Shown piece after piece: positions 1 through 6,829 of a stretch of 42,912 nucleotides of DNA. The stretch comes from a virus. The notes under the pieces are model-generated. The model made no database searches, had not been told where the DNA came from, and saw only the letters and a list, made by a program, of their open reading frames with translations. Location of the stretch: IMG/VR virus record IMGVR_UViG_3300009161_000008, positions 1 through 42,912 of that record; one strand, given 5' to 3'. Each line of letters begins with the position of its first letter. Position 1 is the stretch's first letter. Both the position numbers and the translations under genes were made by a program.

Positions 1-123
1 AAGAAGTTGAAAAGGCTTCTGGACAGGCAATCTGGATGAAGAGATTTGTTGCTGAAGGTTCTGGGTTGGATTCTGGACCAATACCAGAGTCTATGAGGGA
101 GCGTCCTGCTCCAGAAGGTGGAG
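1..123. repeat. Terminal redundancy, left copy
   Basis: Positions 1-123 are identical to 42790-42912. A direct overlap of this size is what an assembler leaves when a circular or circularly permuted genome is closed. It lies inside a coding frame that is continuous across the junction, so it is more likely an assembly overlap than a physical terminal repeat. The unique length is then about 42,789 bp. Confidence 0.95.
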
Positions 124-164
124 TTTACCCAGCCAACCGCTACAACAAGCCTGCACCACGATGA
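1..164 (+). CDS. C-terminal end of giant virion protein (continues from 34782)
   Basis: This is the 3' end of the giant gene that begins at 34782 and runs off the right edge. Because 1-123 equals 42790-42912, the reading frame carries over, with codons starting at position 3, and ends at TGA 162-164. The final residues are a Pro/Arg/Asn-rich tail. The stop overlaps the holin start as ATGA (161-164), so holin translation may be coupled to the last structural gene. The closed gene would encode about 2,723 residues. See the entry at 34782 for domain comments. Confidence 0.85.
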   Translation, partial: EVEKASGQAIWMKRFVAEGSGLDSGPIPESMRERPAPEGGVYPANRYNKPAPR

Positions 165-469
165 ACAACGACGACCAATCGTTTCGGGCGGTAATATCGG
201 ACTTTAAGGCTGGAGGTTGGGTAGTAATCATACTTGGAGCGATGGGAGCGTTTGTTAAGTTAGTAATCACTAACGAGAAGTATCAAGCGTTTGTTTGGGG
301 CCGGAAGATATTTGCAGGTGCTTGCGTTGGAGTTTTGACATACTGTGCCTTGTATTACGTTGATATAATGCCTATCTATAAAGGTATCCTATATTCAATC
401 TCTGGTGCTGTATCAAGTGAACTATTTGACATTGTTAGGTCTAGACTTATAAAGGAAGAAACTAAATAA
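161..469 (+). CDS. Putative holin, three membrane segments
   Basis: This 102-residue protein is mostly membrane. Predicted transmembrane segments lie near residues 19-37, 50-68 and 73-92, with a short charged N-terminus and a basic/acidic C-terminal tail (RSRLIKEETK). Size and topology fit phage holins, which form inner-membrane lesions that release the endolysin. It sits directly before the endolysin (1 nt gap), and its ATG overlaps the stop of the giant structural gene. The family is judged from topology and context only. A generic small membrane protein is the alternative. Confidence 0.75.
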   Translation: MNNDDQSFRAVISDFKAGGWVVIILGAMGAFVKLVITNEKYQAFVWGRKIFAGACVGVLTYCALYYVDIMPIYKGILYSISGAVSSELFDIVRSRLIKEETK

Positions 470-470
470 C

Positions 471-1097
471 ATGGGACTATTTGATTCAATATTTGGTAAG
501 GATGAACCGCCAACTACACCTTCTGCAAAAGGAACAGAAAAGCCAGCAACGCTAACTCCTGTTAATCCTAGTGCTATTAACACTCCTCCTGTTACATTGG
601 CTACACCTGCAGTTCCAGCAAAAGTTCCTAAAACTCACTTTGAAATGGCTGGTCCATTTATACAAAGAAAAGAAGGATTTGCTCCAGAAGCACATTTAGA
701 CACAAATGGTAAATATGTAATTGGTTTTGGACAGCAATCAATTGATGGAAAACCAGTTACAAAAGGAATGAAAATTACAAAACAAGAAGCAGAAATAGCA
801 TTTAAAGCAGAGTATGATAGAAGAGAAGCAATATTAAATAAATATCCAAATACTAAAAACATGACACCTGGATTAAAGGCAAGAACTATGGAAGGTATTT
901 GGAATGGAGACCCAACTCAAATTGAGAGATGGCCTAAAACTAAAGCAATTTTATCATCAACAGACCCAGCGGAATTAAAAAAACTTGATGCTGAACTTTT
1001 GACAATTCGCAAAGGAAGAATAAACGGAGAACTTGTTGTCATTCCTGCCTTAGAAAAACGACGAAAAGAAGCACAAGAAGAACTTAAAGACGAATGA
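471..1097 (+). CDS. Endolysin, GH24 (T4-lysozyme-type) muramidase
   Basis: This 208-residue protein has a Pro/Thr/Ala-rich N-terminal extension (about residues 12-53) followed by a T4-lysozyme-like domain that would cleave the MurNAc-GlcNAc bond of peptidoglycan. Glu68 (in KEGF) and Asp77 have the Glu-x8-Asp spacing of the family catalytic pair, followed by the usual aromatic/IGFG stretch. The family's third active-site residue, a Thr six positions after the Asp, appears to be Val83 here. The C-terminus has the typical Arg/Glu helix (EKRRKEAQEEL). No signal peptide or SAR anchor is obvious, so export through the upstream holin fits. It overlaps the next gene by ATGA. Confidence 0.85.
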   Translation: MGLFDSIFGKDEPPTTPSAKGTEKPATLTPVNPSAINTPPVTLATPAVPAKVPKTHFEMAGPFIQRKEGFAPEAHLDTNGKYVIGFGQQSIDGKPVTKGMKITKQEAEIAFKAEYDRREAILNKYPNTKNMTPGLKARTMEGIWNGDPTQIERWPKTKAILSSTDPAELKKLDAELLTIRKGRINGELVVIPALEKRRKEAQEELKDE

Positions 1098-1825
1098 TTA
1101 AGTATATCTGCATTGCTGGGTTTATACTGTCAATGGCTGGTTGTGCAACTGCACCAGAGCCTACCTTGGTGGTCTTGGACAACAAGGAGAAGGACGTATA
1201 CATCAACCGAGTGGAGCAGGTCATTTCTGACGCTGGGGCTGGCATACAAGCCGTCTTGGAGGTCACCCCTAGGGATTCCATCGCCTATGCCGTCCTAGAG
1301 GCTCAGGGGGTCAGGCTTGGGGGCATAAAGCCCCCCACAATTCCAAAATTGGCTGAACAAAGAGCGATTGTCGCGAACAAGGATGTCAAGTCCGCCGAAA
1401 AAGACAAAGTTGAAGCCCAGAAGATTGACGAGGAAACCAGTGCTCTTTGGGAGAGGGTTGAGACCCTTGACGGAGAACTTGCCATAGCAAATGCCGCAAA
1501 AGAACTTGCAATCGAAGAGAAGGCTAGGGCTGTCAAGGAACGAATACTCTTTATGATAACTTCTGTAGGTCTTCTTATTGCTACGATTGGTGTAATGGTA
1601 GTAGCGTTCACTACAAAGAAGATTGGAGGGTCCGTGTTGATTATATCTGGGTTTCTCGCAGTATCGTGTGCGTGGATATTTGATAGTCAATGGTTTCATT
1701 GGATTGCCGGTATTGGTATTGGTTTTATAGTTGGTGATATAGTATTTATTGTGATTAAGAAAACAATCGACTTTCTACGGACGAAAAGAACTGGACAAAA
1801 TGAAAATGATGGGCAGACTAAATAA
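1094..1825 (+). CDS. Lipoprotein with C-terminal membrane segments; candidate spanin-type lysis protein
   Basis: This 243-residue protein starts with a lipoprotein signal ending in a lipobox (SMAGC, Cys17). A charged, probably helical or coiled-coil stretch follows (about 85-150), then three hydrophobic segments (about 151-172, 178-196, 201-222) and a polar tail. An N-terminal lipid anchor plus C-terminal membrane anchoring is the layout of unimolecular spanins such as T1 gp11, which connect outer and inner membranes, though those have one C-terminal segment. Position after holin and endolysin supports a lysis role. Base composition of roughly 1120-1530 is richer in GC than its flanks. A membrane-bound accessory protein is the alternative. 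Confidence 0.55.
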   Translation: MIKYICIAGFILSMAGCATAPEPTLVVLDNKEKDVYINRVEQVISDAGAGIQAVLEVTPRDSIAYAVLEAQGVRLGGIKPPTIPKLAEQRAIVANKDVKSAEKDKVEAQKIDEETSALWERVETLDGELAIANAAKELAIEEKARAVKERILFMITSVGLLIATIGVMVVAFTTKKIGGSVLIISGFLAVSCAWIFDSQWFHWIAGIGIGFIVGDIVFIVIKKTIDFLRTKRTGQNENDGQTK

Positions 1826-1941
1826 TTGAAGGCACTTGGTCTTGCAGAGGATGTTGTTCATGTGTTTCGTTGTTTCCGTTGGGTGCTAAGTGCTTTTAAT
1901 GGTTTCATCGTCACTACTGCAAGGGCGATGTTACCTCCCTT

Positions 1942-2148
1942 TTATTTGGAATCGGCATCACGAATGCCAAAGGTATTGTTAATAACGAACTTGAACTGGT
2001 CTGATGCGAAATGGCGAATAGTGCCGTCTTTGTCTAGGACAACAGCGAACACATCGTTAGAGAATGTCCCTCCGTCACGGACATAGATTACCATACCATA
2101 CCCTAGCGGTGTCTCGACTGGCATAGGGTTGCGGAACTCGTGTATCAC
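1942..2148 (-). CDS. Hypothetical protein, last gene of the leftward operon
   Basis: This small protein of 68 residues is rich in beta-type sequence (GYGMVIYVRDGG, FAVVLDKDG, IRHFASDQFKF). The chosen start is GTG at 2148, forming GTGA with the stop of the upstream gene, with AAGGAGG ten bases before it. An earlier GTG at 2178 in the same frame would add ten residues. The family is not recognised. The plus-strand frame across the same bases lacks a plausible start and protein-like composition. It converges on the lysis cassette, with 116 bases between the two stops. Confidence 0.65.
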   Translation of the reverse strand: MIHEFRNPMPVETPLGYGMVIYVRDGGTFSNDVFAVVLDKDGTIRHFASDQFKFVINNTFGIRDADSK

Positions 2149-2396
2149 GACTGCTTGCCCTCCTTGGCGGCGAGCCACGCTTCCGCTTCTTCACAAAGTT
2201 CATCGTTATCCCAACGCTTCTGAAAGAAGTTAAGGCGAGTTTGCATCGCATCCCCCGCCTTGGTCAGACGCTCTTTATCTTCAAGGCATCGCAACCAGCG
2301 AGCGTTATCCGTCTCGGCTTCAATACGCCAATAATTAACTTGATGTTCCAGTCGCTCGACCTCGGCTTTGAGGCGGGCGTTCTCGTGTTCGCTCAT
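2145..2396 (-). CDS. Small coiled-coil protein of unknown function
   Basis: An 83-residue, highly charged protein whose first half has heptad-like spacing (ARLKAEVERLEHQVNYW), indicating a coiled coil. Short coiled-coil proteins of this kind are common in phage early regions and have no assigned role. Its ATG at 2396 overlaps the stop of the upstream gene as ATGA, and its stop overlaps the next start as GTGA, so it sits inside a translationally coupled chain. Confidence 0.75.
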   Translation of the reverse strand: MSEHENARLKAEVERLEHQVNYWRIEAETDNARWLRCLEDKERLTKAGDAMQTRLNFFQKRWDNDELCEEAEAWLAAKEGKQS

Positions 2397-2632
2397 TTTA
2401 GTTTGAAGTGAGGAACTGGACGAACAAGCGTTTTGCTTACATATGTGTTAAACTTTTTAACAATTATAGCACCCACCTTTATTTCTTTTCGTAGTTTCTT
2501 ACTAGTATATGATAGAGACTTATTCCACTCTGTTGATAGTTGCTGTGTAGTAAACCACCCAAGGGGGATTTGGTCTGGCGGATTCTTTGGTGTGTTTAAG
2601 GCTTTGATTAGGTTTTTGATTGTTGTTTTCAT
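2393..2632 (-). CDS. Small basic protein, possible winged-helix fold
   Basis: A 79-residue basic protein. The central part (GWFTTQQLSTEWNKSLSYTS) looks like a helix-turn-helix or winged-helix recognition unit, followed by a beta-hairpin-like stretch (VGAIIVKKFNTYVS). That suggests nucleic-acid binding, but the family is not recognised. The start is ATG 2632, because it forms ATGA with the stop of the upstream gene. An in-frame upstream extension to 2677 would overlap that gene by almost 50 bases and is less likely. Confidence 0.65.
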   Translation of the reverse strand: MKTTIKNLIKALNTPKNPPDQIPLGWFTTQQLSTEWNKSLSYTSKKLRKEIKVGAIIVKKFNTYVSKTLVRPVPHFKLK

Positions 2633-3015
2633 TTTACGTTTTGTTTGGAAAGTCCGTTGTCGCATACCCATCGACATACAGTTGAGTGACTTGTTTTAAG
2701 TTCCTTTGCAATGTCTTTATAAAGCATTCCTTTAGCAAGCATTTTAGGGATAAGGTTTATCCATTCCTTTTTATTATAGAAGGGACAAGGTTGATAGTTG
2801 TATGGCGTTATGTCTAGTATTTGTAAATACTTACGCATAGTCGGCTCAGACACCGCCAGACGAGCACACATATCTGGAATGTTGAAACGTTCCTTCTCGT
2901 TCATATCACGGATGAACTGTTCGTTTTCAGATACAAAATCTGCTACACGCTTCGTCATACGGATACCTTTGAAGACGACCATAGTTTGATTAGTTTGTCG
3001 TTTGAATTTCTTCAT
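2629..3015 (-). CDS. Protein with two helix-turn-helix segments
   Basis: This 128-residue protein carries two HTH-like segments. One is at about residues 45-68 (IPDMCARLAVSEPTMRKYL). The second is at about 88-118 (MLYKDIAKELKTSHSTVCRWV), which matches the A-x-x-L-x-x-S-x-x-T-V-x-R-W pattern of resolvase- or transposase-type HTH motifs. A DNA-binding regulator of phage or host genes is the likely role. It is coupled on both sides by ATGA overlaps. No catalytic domain is present. Confidence 0.75.
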   Translation of the reverse strand: MKKFKRQTNQTMVVFKGIRMTKRVADFVSENEQFIRDMNEKERFNIPDMCARLAVSEPTMRKYLQILDITPYNYQPCPFYNKKEWINLIPKMLAKGMLYKDIAKELKTSHSTVCRWVCDNGLSKQNVK

Positions 3016-3299
3016 TTACGCTTTTTAAGTTCGTCGTTTGAATAAGTCCATTCTTTTCCAGAGGTCTTACCGTCCTTTGACAGTATGGTTACATATGACT
3101 TGAGTTCGTTTATGGTCATTGATTCAAAGACCTTTCGGTCTGCAAACTCCCATTCTGATATAAGACTTGGAAACCCGTATCGTCGTTTAAGACCAGCAAG
3201 CGAGTTATGGTTAACCTTGTAAAAAGCACCCGCTTGCTTTGCAGTCATACCTTTTACAAGTGCCTGTCGATATATTACTTTAAGGTTCTGTGATTTCAT
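3012..3299 (-). CDS. Small HTH-containing hypothetical protein
   Basis: A 95-residue protein with an HTH-like segment near the N-terminus (YRQALVKGMTAKQAGAFYKV followed by a second helix with KRRYGFP). The second half is polar and basic. It may be a small DNA-binding protein related in design to its downstream neighbour. The start is ATG 3299, which overlaps the phosphoesterase stop as ATGA. A TTG eighteen bases earlier is in frame but less likely. Function unknown. Confidence 0.65.
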   Translation of the reverse strand: MKSQNLKVIYRQALVKGMTAKQAGAFYKVNHNSLAGLKRRYGFPSLISEWEFADRKVFESMTINELKSYVTILSKDGKTSGKEWTYSNDELKKRK

Positions 3300-4063
3300 T
3301 TTGCCTTGTGCTTCCAAGTGCGGATTTCGTTAGTCCAAATCCACCCGTCATTGAAGCGGTGGGCTTGCCAGACCTTCCATTCATTACCTTCGATGACTCC
3401 GTATGTCCAGCCTAGACCCCACATAGAGGTAGCCAGTCGGTTCTTGGCATAGTCCATCTCGTCTTTCTTACACATACAGCCACCAGAAAAGCCTACGACC
3501 CCTCCGTGACGCTTTGCATTGGTCTGCTGGATGCTATGGATGTGACCCATAATAACAGCACCGCCAACCTCTCCGTAGTGGATAGCGTGTTCCTGCACAG
3601 CACGGACACCACAAGTGTAGCCGTGCACAGCCGTAATAGGACCGATTCGATAATAGCCTTTATCCGCGTGATATGGTAAGATACTTTTGCAACCATTGCG
3701 ACGAAGTATTGATTTAATCTTAACGTCTAAATCACCAGCATAGTCACGAATAGCACCTATGCTACTTCCAACTTGCAACTGATGCAAGCGGTCTTCGTGA
3801 TTACCATATAGAAATGCCGTAGGCTTCATTGCTTCGATAAACTCGACTCCGCATTCAATATCGTCAACCAACGATTCGTGCGATTCGCTATCCGCAGAGG
3901 ATACACCTCGGCGTAATGAACGGAAGTCGAAGCAATCTCCAAGGTGAATGCGATGCTGTGGCTTAAAGTCCTTAATGAACTCTTTTAATCCTGCAAATGC
4001 CATAGGGTCACACATATCACCGTGGTTATCTCCTACACAAAGGAAAGTCTTATATTTACTCAT
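3296..4063 (-). CDS. Calcineurin-like metallophosphoesterase
   Basis: A 255-residue protein with the full metallophosphoesterase motif series: D-x-H (GDNHGD, residues 11-16), GD (HLGDCFD, Asp43), GNHED (87-91), a later His (VHG, His147) and GHIH (173-176). These bind two metal ions and hydrolyse phosphoester bonds. Phage members may act on nucleotides, RNA ends or DNA ends, and the substrate cannot be told from sequence. In place within the replication/recombination operon it may process nucleic-acid ends. Coupled to both neighbours by ATGA overlaps. Confidence 0.9.
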   Translation of the reverse strand: MSKYKTFLCVGDNHGDMCDPMAFAGLKEFIKDFKPQHRIHLGDCFDFRSLRRGVSSADSESHESLVDDIECGVEFIEAMKPTAFLYGNHEDRLHQLQVGSSIGAIRDYAGDLDVKIKSILRRNGCKSILPYHADKGYYRIGPITAVHGYTCGVRAVQEHAIHYGEVGGAVIMGHIHSIQQTNAKRHGGVVGFSGGCMCKKDEMDYAKNRLATSMWGLGWTYGVIEGNEWKVWQAHRFNDGWIWTNEIRTWKHKAK

Positions 4064-4398
4064 TGGGCGTTAGTATTAAACCAGTCAAGCCATTGCTTCT
4101 TAGCCATCTTATGTTGAACTCGATACAGTTCAGTATTGGTAATGGATTCGGATGCGTCCTTATGTGGCTCTGGAAGGATAAATGCAAAGGCAACGGCACA
4201 CTCCTTGAGTTTCTTGAATGAATCCTCAAGTTTTTCGTTTTGCTCGTATAACTTCTTATACATTTCGGAGATTTGACGACGCTCGTTTTCCTTAACGGAG
4301 GCAAGCATCTTCATATCAAGAAGTTCTTCGGTTTGTTCTACTGTCAATCCTAGCGACATTGCCGCTACTTTAATTGAACTATTTTGTTTTTTACTCAT
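4060..4398 (-). CDS. Hypothetical coiled-coil protein
   Basis: A 112-residue protein with an N-terminal helical segment resembling a small HTH (AAMSLGLTVEQTEELLDM), then a long charged helix (about residues 35-70, EMYKKLYEQNEKLEDSFKKL) likely to form a coiled coil, and a W-rich C-terminus (KKQWLDWFNTNAQ). No family recognised. Its ATG overlaps the end of the upstream zinc-ribbon gene by eight bases and its stop overlaps the phosphoesterase start as ATGA. Confidence 0.7.
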   Translation of the reverse strand: MSKKQNSSIKVAAMSLGLTVEQTEELLDMKMLASVKENERRQISEMYKKLYEQNEKLEDSFKKLKECAVAFAFILPEPHKDASESITNTELYRVQHKMAKKQWLDWFNTNAQ

Positions 4399-4588
4399 CG
4401 TTGGTTTCGTCGGTTTCTTTAGCGTCTTTGGTTAAGTCTGGGTGAATGCGTTGACCGCACTTAGGACAGTATTCGCAGGTATAACCGATGAATTCTTTGC
4501 AATCTCCATCAGCATAGGTGACATACATATACGGACCAAATATTCGTGGATTGAATTTTTCAATGTGTCGGCAATCTCGTTTGCTCAT
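4391..4588 (-). CDS. Small zinc-ribbon-like protein
   Basis: A 65-residue protein with a Cys cluster CEYCPKCG (about residues 38-45) plus an earlier Cys and His, resembling half of a rubredoxin/zinc-ribbon knuckle, and an acidic C-terminal tail. Metal binding is likely, but only one clear CxxC pair and an extra Cys are visible, so a complete four-ligand site is uncertain. It starts just downstream of the tRNA-Arg on the same strand. Function unknown. Confidence 0.7.
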   Translation of the reverse strand: MSKRDCRHIEKFNPRIFGPYMYVTYADGDCKEFIGYTCEYCPKCGQRIHPDLTKDAKETDETNDE

Positions 4589-4602
4589 TTTGGTTATGAA
4601 AG

Positions 4603-4674
4603 TAGCCCTGCTAGGAATCGAACCTAGATAACTCGCTTAGAAGGCGAGTGTTCTATCCATTGAACTACAGGGCT
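4603..4674 (-). tRNA. tRNA-Arg (anticodon UCU)
   Basis: Read on the minus strand, a full cloverleaf is present: a 7-bp acceptor stem (agccctg with cagggct), D-arm, anticodon stem ctcgc/gcgag with loop cttctaa giving anticodon TCU, and T-arm ctagg/cctag with TTCGATT loop. CCA is not encoded. It decodes AGA, the dominant Arg codon in the late genes. It sits between the ERF gene and the zinc-ribbon gene, apart from the other tRNAs. Confidence 0.95.
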
Positions 4675-4688
4675 ATTTCAAGTGTTAG

Positions 4689-5441
4689 TTAGAAGGGTAT
4701 TGCGTCCTCAGAGGGTTCATCATTCTCGCCATCGGACTCGGAGTTCTTGAGAACCCAGAGTGCTTGTGCGGATGACTTGAGTGTCAAATCCTTAATACCA
4801 ACCTTGCCCGTCTTTTCCCACGGCTTCGGTTCCCAAGTGTTAGCCCAGTAATTCAAGTCATTGGGGGCTAGGTCTTGCAGGGCAGTTCCCTTTGCCTTAC
4901 CGAATGGAACTGGCAATGAGAAGTCAACATCGCTAGACGATGCTACAGGAGCATTGTTGGTTGCAATCAACTTCTTAGGAGCAATAGCCTTGTAGGTAGC
5001 CTTTACAGCAGGAGCAGATGCAACAGTTGCATTAGCATCATCATCATCAGTAGCAATACCAGCAACAGCGGCGATAGAGTAACGGCGAAGGTAAGAGTAG
5101 ATAGAACCAGCCTCCTGTGCTTTGATTCCAGCAGTTACTGGGATGCTTGCTTCGAACTCCATCGAGCCACCTTGATTATGGATAACCTTTGTGGTAATGC
5201 CAATAGAGCCGTTATGACCAGTAGGGCATTGAATGATAGCCAGTCCGTGCTTTGCAAAGATTGGCTTAACGAGGGCAAGGTGTGCGTTAAGGGACGCATA
5301 ATTGCTCTTGTGGAACGGATTAACGCTATCTGCGTGGACTTCTGGAGTCTCTGCGATTGCATCAACAAGTGCCTTTTGTAAGGCGTTTTGTTGCTTAACC
5401 AATGTGAGTGAATAGGTGTCGAGTGTGTTTTCTAATGACAT
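4689..5441 (-). CDS. erf: ERF-family single-strand DNA annealing protein with SSB-like C-terminal tip
   Basis: A 250-residue recombinase that would bind and anneal single-stranded DNA for recombination-dependent replication. The ERF core (about residues 15-140) shows NYASLNAHL, GLAIIQ, a GSIYSYLRRYS segment and the acidic GIATDDDDAN end. Residues 178-230 (VPFGKAKG...LNYWANTW) resemble the small domain found C-terminal in exonuclease X-like proteins. The last residues, acidic and ending EDAIPF, resemble the C-terminal tip of bacterial SSB. The start is ATG 5441; the longer in-frame extension overlaps the DnaC-like gene and is not protein-like. Its partner is the exonuclease at 6826-7638. Confidence 0.9.
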   Translation of the reverse strand: MSLENTLDTYSLTLVKQQNALQKALVDAIAETPEVHADSVNPFHKSNYASLNAHLALVKPIFAKHGLAIIQCPTGHNGSIGITTKVIHNQGGSMEFEASIPVTAGIKAQEAGSIYSYLRRYSIAAVAGIATDDDDANATVASAPAVKATYKAIAPKKLIATNNAPVASSSDVDFSLPVPFGKAKGTALQDLAPNDLNYWANTWEPKPWEKTGKVGIKDLTLKSSAQALWVLKNSESDGENDEPSEDAIPF

Positions 5442-5487
5442 ATTATGTATGGGTGAGAAGTTAGGTATGGGTATAATTTGAATAAGG

Positions 5488-6291
5488 TCAAGGGGTATTT
5501 TCGTCTTTTTTCGTTGCCCCCACGCAATCAAAGAAGTCTTTGAAGCGACCAATGAGTGCCTTGCCGAGTTCAACATCATCGAATCGGTCAAGCAATCCAG
5601 ACGACGTAAAATTAGTCGTAATGATGGTTGGACGCTGGTTGATGGTTCGCTCGTCAATAACGGCAAACAAGTCACAGGCGATGCGGGCGGTCATCTTCTC
5701 CTTGCCCAAGTCATCAATGAATAGGAATGGGACATTAATCATATTCGTGACTAACTGGTTGTGGTTAAACTTGGCGAAGCCCTCCTCGATGTTCTGTTCG
5801 AACTTACGCATCGTGTTGAATTGCTGACGCTTGTAGTTAGCCTTCCAGTAGCGACGAGACACTTCCCACGCCGCACGAGACTTACCTAAGCGGGTAGTGC
5901 CGTGAAGCAACAGAGAACGCTTACCCCACGAAGCCCAGTTTGTAGCCACATCACGCATCTTGGGACAGGGGATTTTATCTGCTACTGTATCTTGAAACAC
6001 TACTGGCATACCAATGGGTTCGTGTGCCCAAGTTAAGCGACTATAGCGAGAGTCATTCTCCCAAGTATATTGGTCCTTACAGGCGTAACAAAACCAGTCG
6101 GGCCAGATAATCTTACTGCCGTCCGTCATTGGCACTTTAAACGCCCCACAGGAGCATTTAGAAGGATTCGTGGTCACTTTCTGTGAGGGGCTTGGTCGGT
6201 TGCTTGGAACGATAGGAGTTTCCCCCGCTAGGAGGGAAGATACCAAGCCATCCATTTCGGATGCTGAGAATAATGGATTGTGTTGCGTCAT
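5488..6291 (-). CDS. DnaC-like AAA+ helicase loader
   Basis: A 267-residue ATPase. A Cys pair at 46/48 and another at 68/71 suggest an N-terminal zinc knuckle. The AAA+ core has Walker A GTTRLGKS (131-138), Walker B FLFIDDLG (189-196), a sensor-1-like TTNF (226-228) and an Arg-finger-like GRF. This is the DnaC/IstB-type organisation, and the protein would load the host DnaB-type helicase. It lies next to the O-like initiator, as lambda P lies next to O. The chosen ATG 6291 makes a 134-base overlap with that gene. A later ATG at 6252 is possible. Confidence 0.88.
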   Translation of the reverse strand: MTQHNPLFSASEMDGLVSSLLAGETPIVPSNRPSPSQKVTTNPSKCSCGAFKVPMTDGSKIIWPDWFCYACKDQYTWENDSRYSRLTWAHEPIGMPVVFQDTVADKIPCPKMRDVATNWASWGKRSLLLHGTTRLGKSRAAWEVSRRYWKANYKRQQFNTMRKFEQNIEEGFAKFNHNQLVTNMINVPFLFIDDLGKEKMTARIACDLFAVIDERTINQRPTIITTNFTSSGLLDRFDDVELGKALIGRFKDFFDCVGATKKDENTP

Positions 6292-6829
6292 TTTCGTTTA
6301 GGTTGGATAGGAATTCAATTTGTTGTTTGATTGTTGTTGGTGTTAGTGGTTTCTTGCGTTCGTTGCGGTATTGCATCCAGTCGTTCCAGACTTTGCCGAA
6401 GGCTTCTGAATGAGGAACAGGTTGAAGGAGCAAACCCTTTGTATCTATATTACTATGTTTATCTTTAGTCTTATATGGTGCTAGTTTTCCGGCGGGGGGG
6501 CGATTGTTTTCTGGCGGGGGGGCGATTGTTTTCTGCTGGGGGGGTAGGAAGGATGCCGAGGAACAAGTGCGGATGGTTCGAGTGCCACATTCGTTGATTA
6601 CTCGGTGAATATAATTCTTCTTCACCAAGTCTCCGATAGACGCACGAACCGATGATTCAGACAGTCCTAGCATATTTCCAATGTATTCATTGCTCGCAAA
6701 GCAACCCTTGTCGTTGTCAAGCGACTGGATAATTGCGAAGATAATCTTGCCAGACGCAGAAATGTCTGCGTCCAGCAAAACTTCACGAGGGATGAATACC
6801 CCTGCAAACATTGGTTTATTGTCGCTCAT
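6158..6829 (-). CDS. Lambda O-like replication initiator
   Basis: A 223-residue protein with an N-terminal winged-helix region (about residues 10-90, including ASNEYIGNMLGLSESSVRASI), a Pro-rich linker (95-118) and a C-terminal domain with the pattern seen in phage replication proteins (FGKVWNDWMQYR, KPLTPTTIKQQIEFL, IRNGWLGIFPP). It would bind origin iterons through the N-terminus and recruit the helicase loader through the C-terminus. The linker is encoded by three 22-bp DNA repeats, as in lambda O, where the origin lies inside the gene. ATG 6829 overlaps the exonuclease stop as ATGA. Confidence 0.8.
   Translation of the reverse strand: MSDNKPMFAGVFIPREVLLDADISASGKIIFAIIQSLDNDKGCFASNEYIGNMLGLSESSVRASIGDLVKKNYIHRVINECGTRTIRTCSSASFLPPQQKTIAPPPENNRPPAGKLAPYKTKDKHSNIDTKGLLLQPVPHSEAFGKVWNDWMQYRNERKKPLTPTTIKQQIEFLSNLNENDATQSIILSIRNGWLGIFPPSGGNSYRSKQPTKPLTESDHESF
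6437..6481. other. AT-rich stretch beside the iterons, candidate unwinding element
   Basis: Immediately to one side of the iteron array lies an AT-rich run (about 6441-6480) inside the initiator gene. Lambda has the same arrangement, with iterons followed by an AT-rich strand-opening region. A closely similar AT-rich stretch flanks the second iteron block (16771-16806), supporting function at the DNA level. Unwinding is inferred, not shown. Confidence 0.5.
6482..6547. repeat. Three tandem 22-bp iterons inside the initiator gene (candidate origin)
   Basis: Three direct repeats of 22 bp occupy 6482-6503, 6504-6525 and 6526-6547. Each has a T4 run, a (c/t)(c/t)GGCG-type core and a G7 run. Because 22 is not a multiple of three, each copy is read in a different frame and the peptides differ (PPQQKTIA, PPPENNR, PPAGKLA). 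The conservation is therefore in the DNA, not the protein. The position between the DNA-binding and C-terminal domains matches lambda ori in gene O. Confidence 0.75.

Noticed and set aside
1826-2086. Plus-strand ORF after the lysis cassette
   Set aside because: TTG start, not protein-like, and it overlaps better-supported minus-strand genes coupled by start-stop overlaps.
4603-4674. tRNA-Arg as an attachment site for integration
   Set aside because: It is a complete tRNA inside an operon, and no integrase or excisionase was recognised anywhere in the window.
6491-6547. G-quadruplex formed by the G7 runs of the iterons
   Set aside because: Only three G-runs with loops of more than ten bases, so a stable intramolecular quadruplex is unlikely. 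The repeat spacing explains the pattern better.
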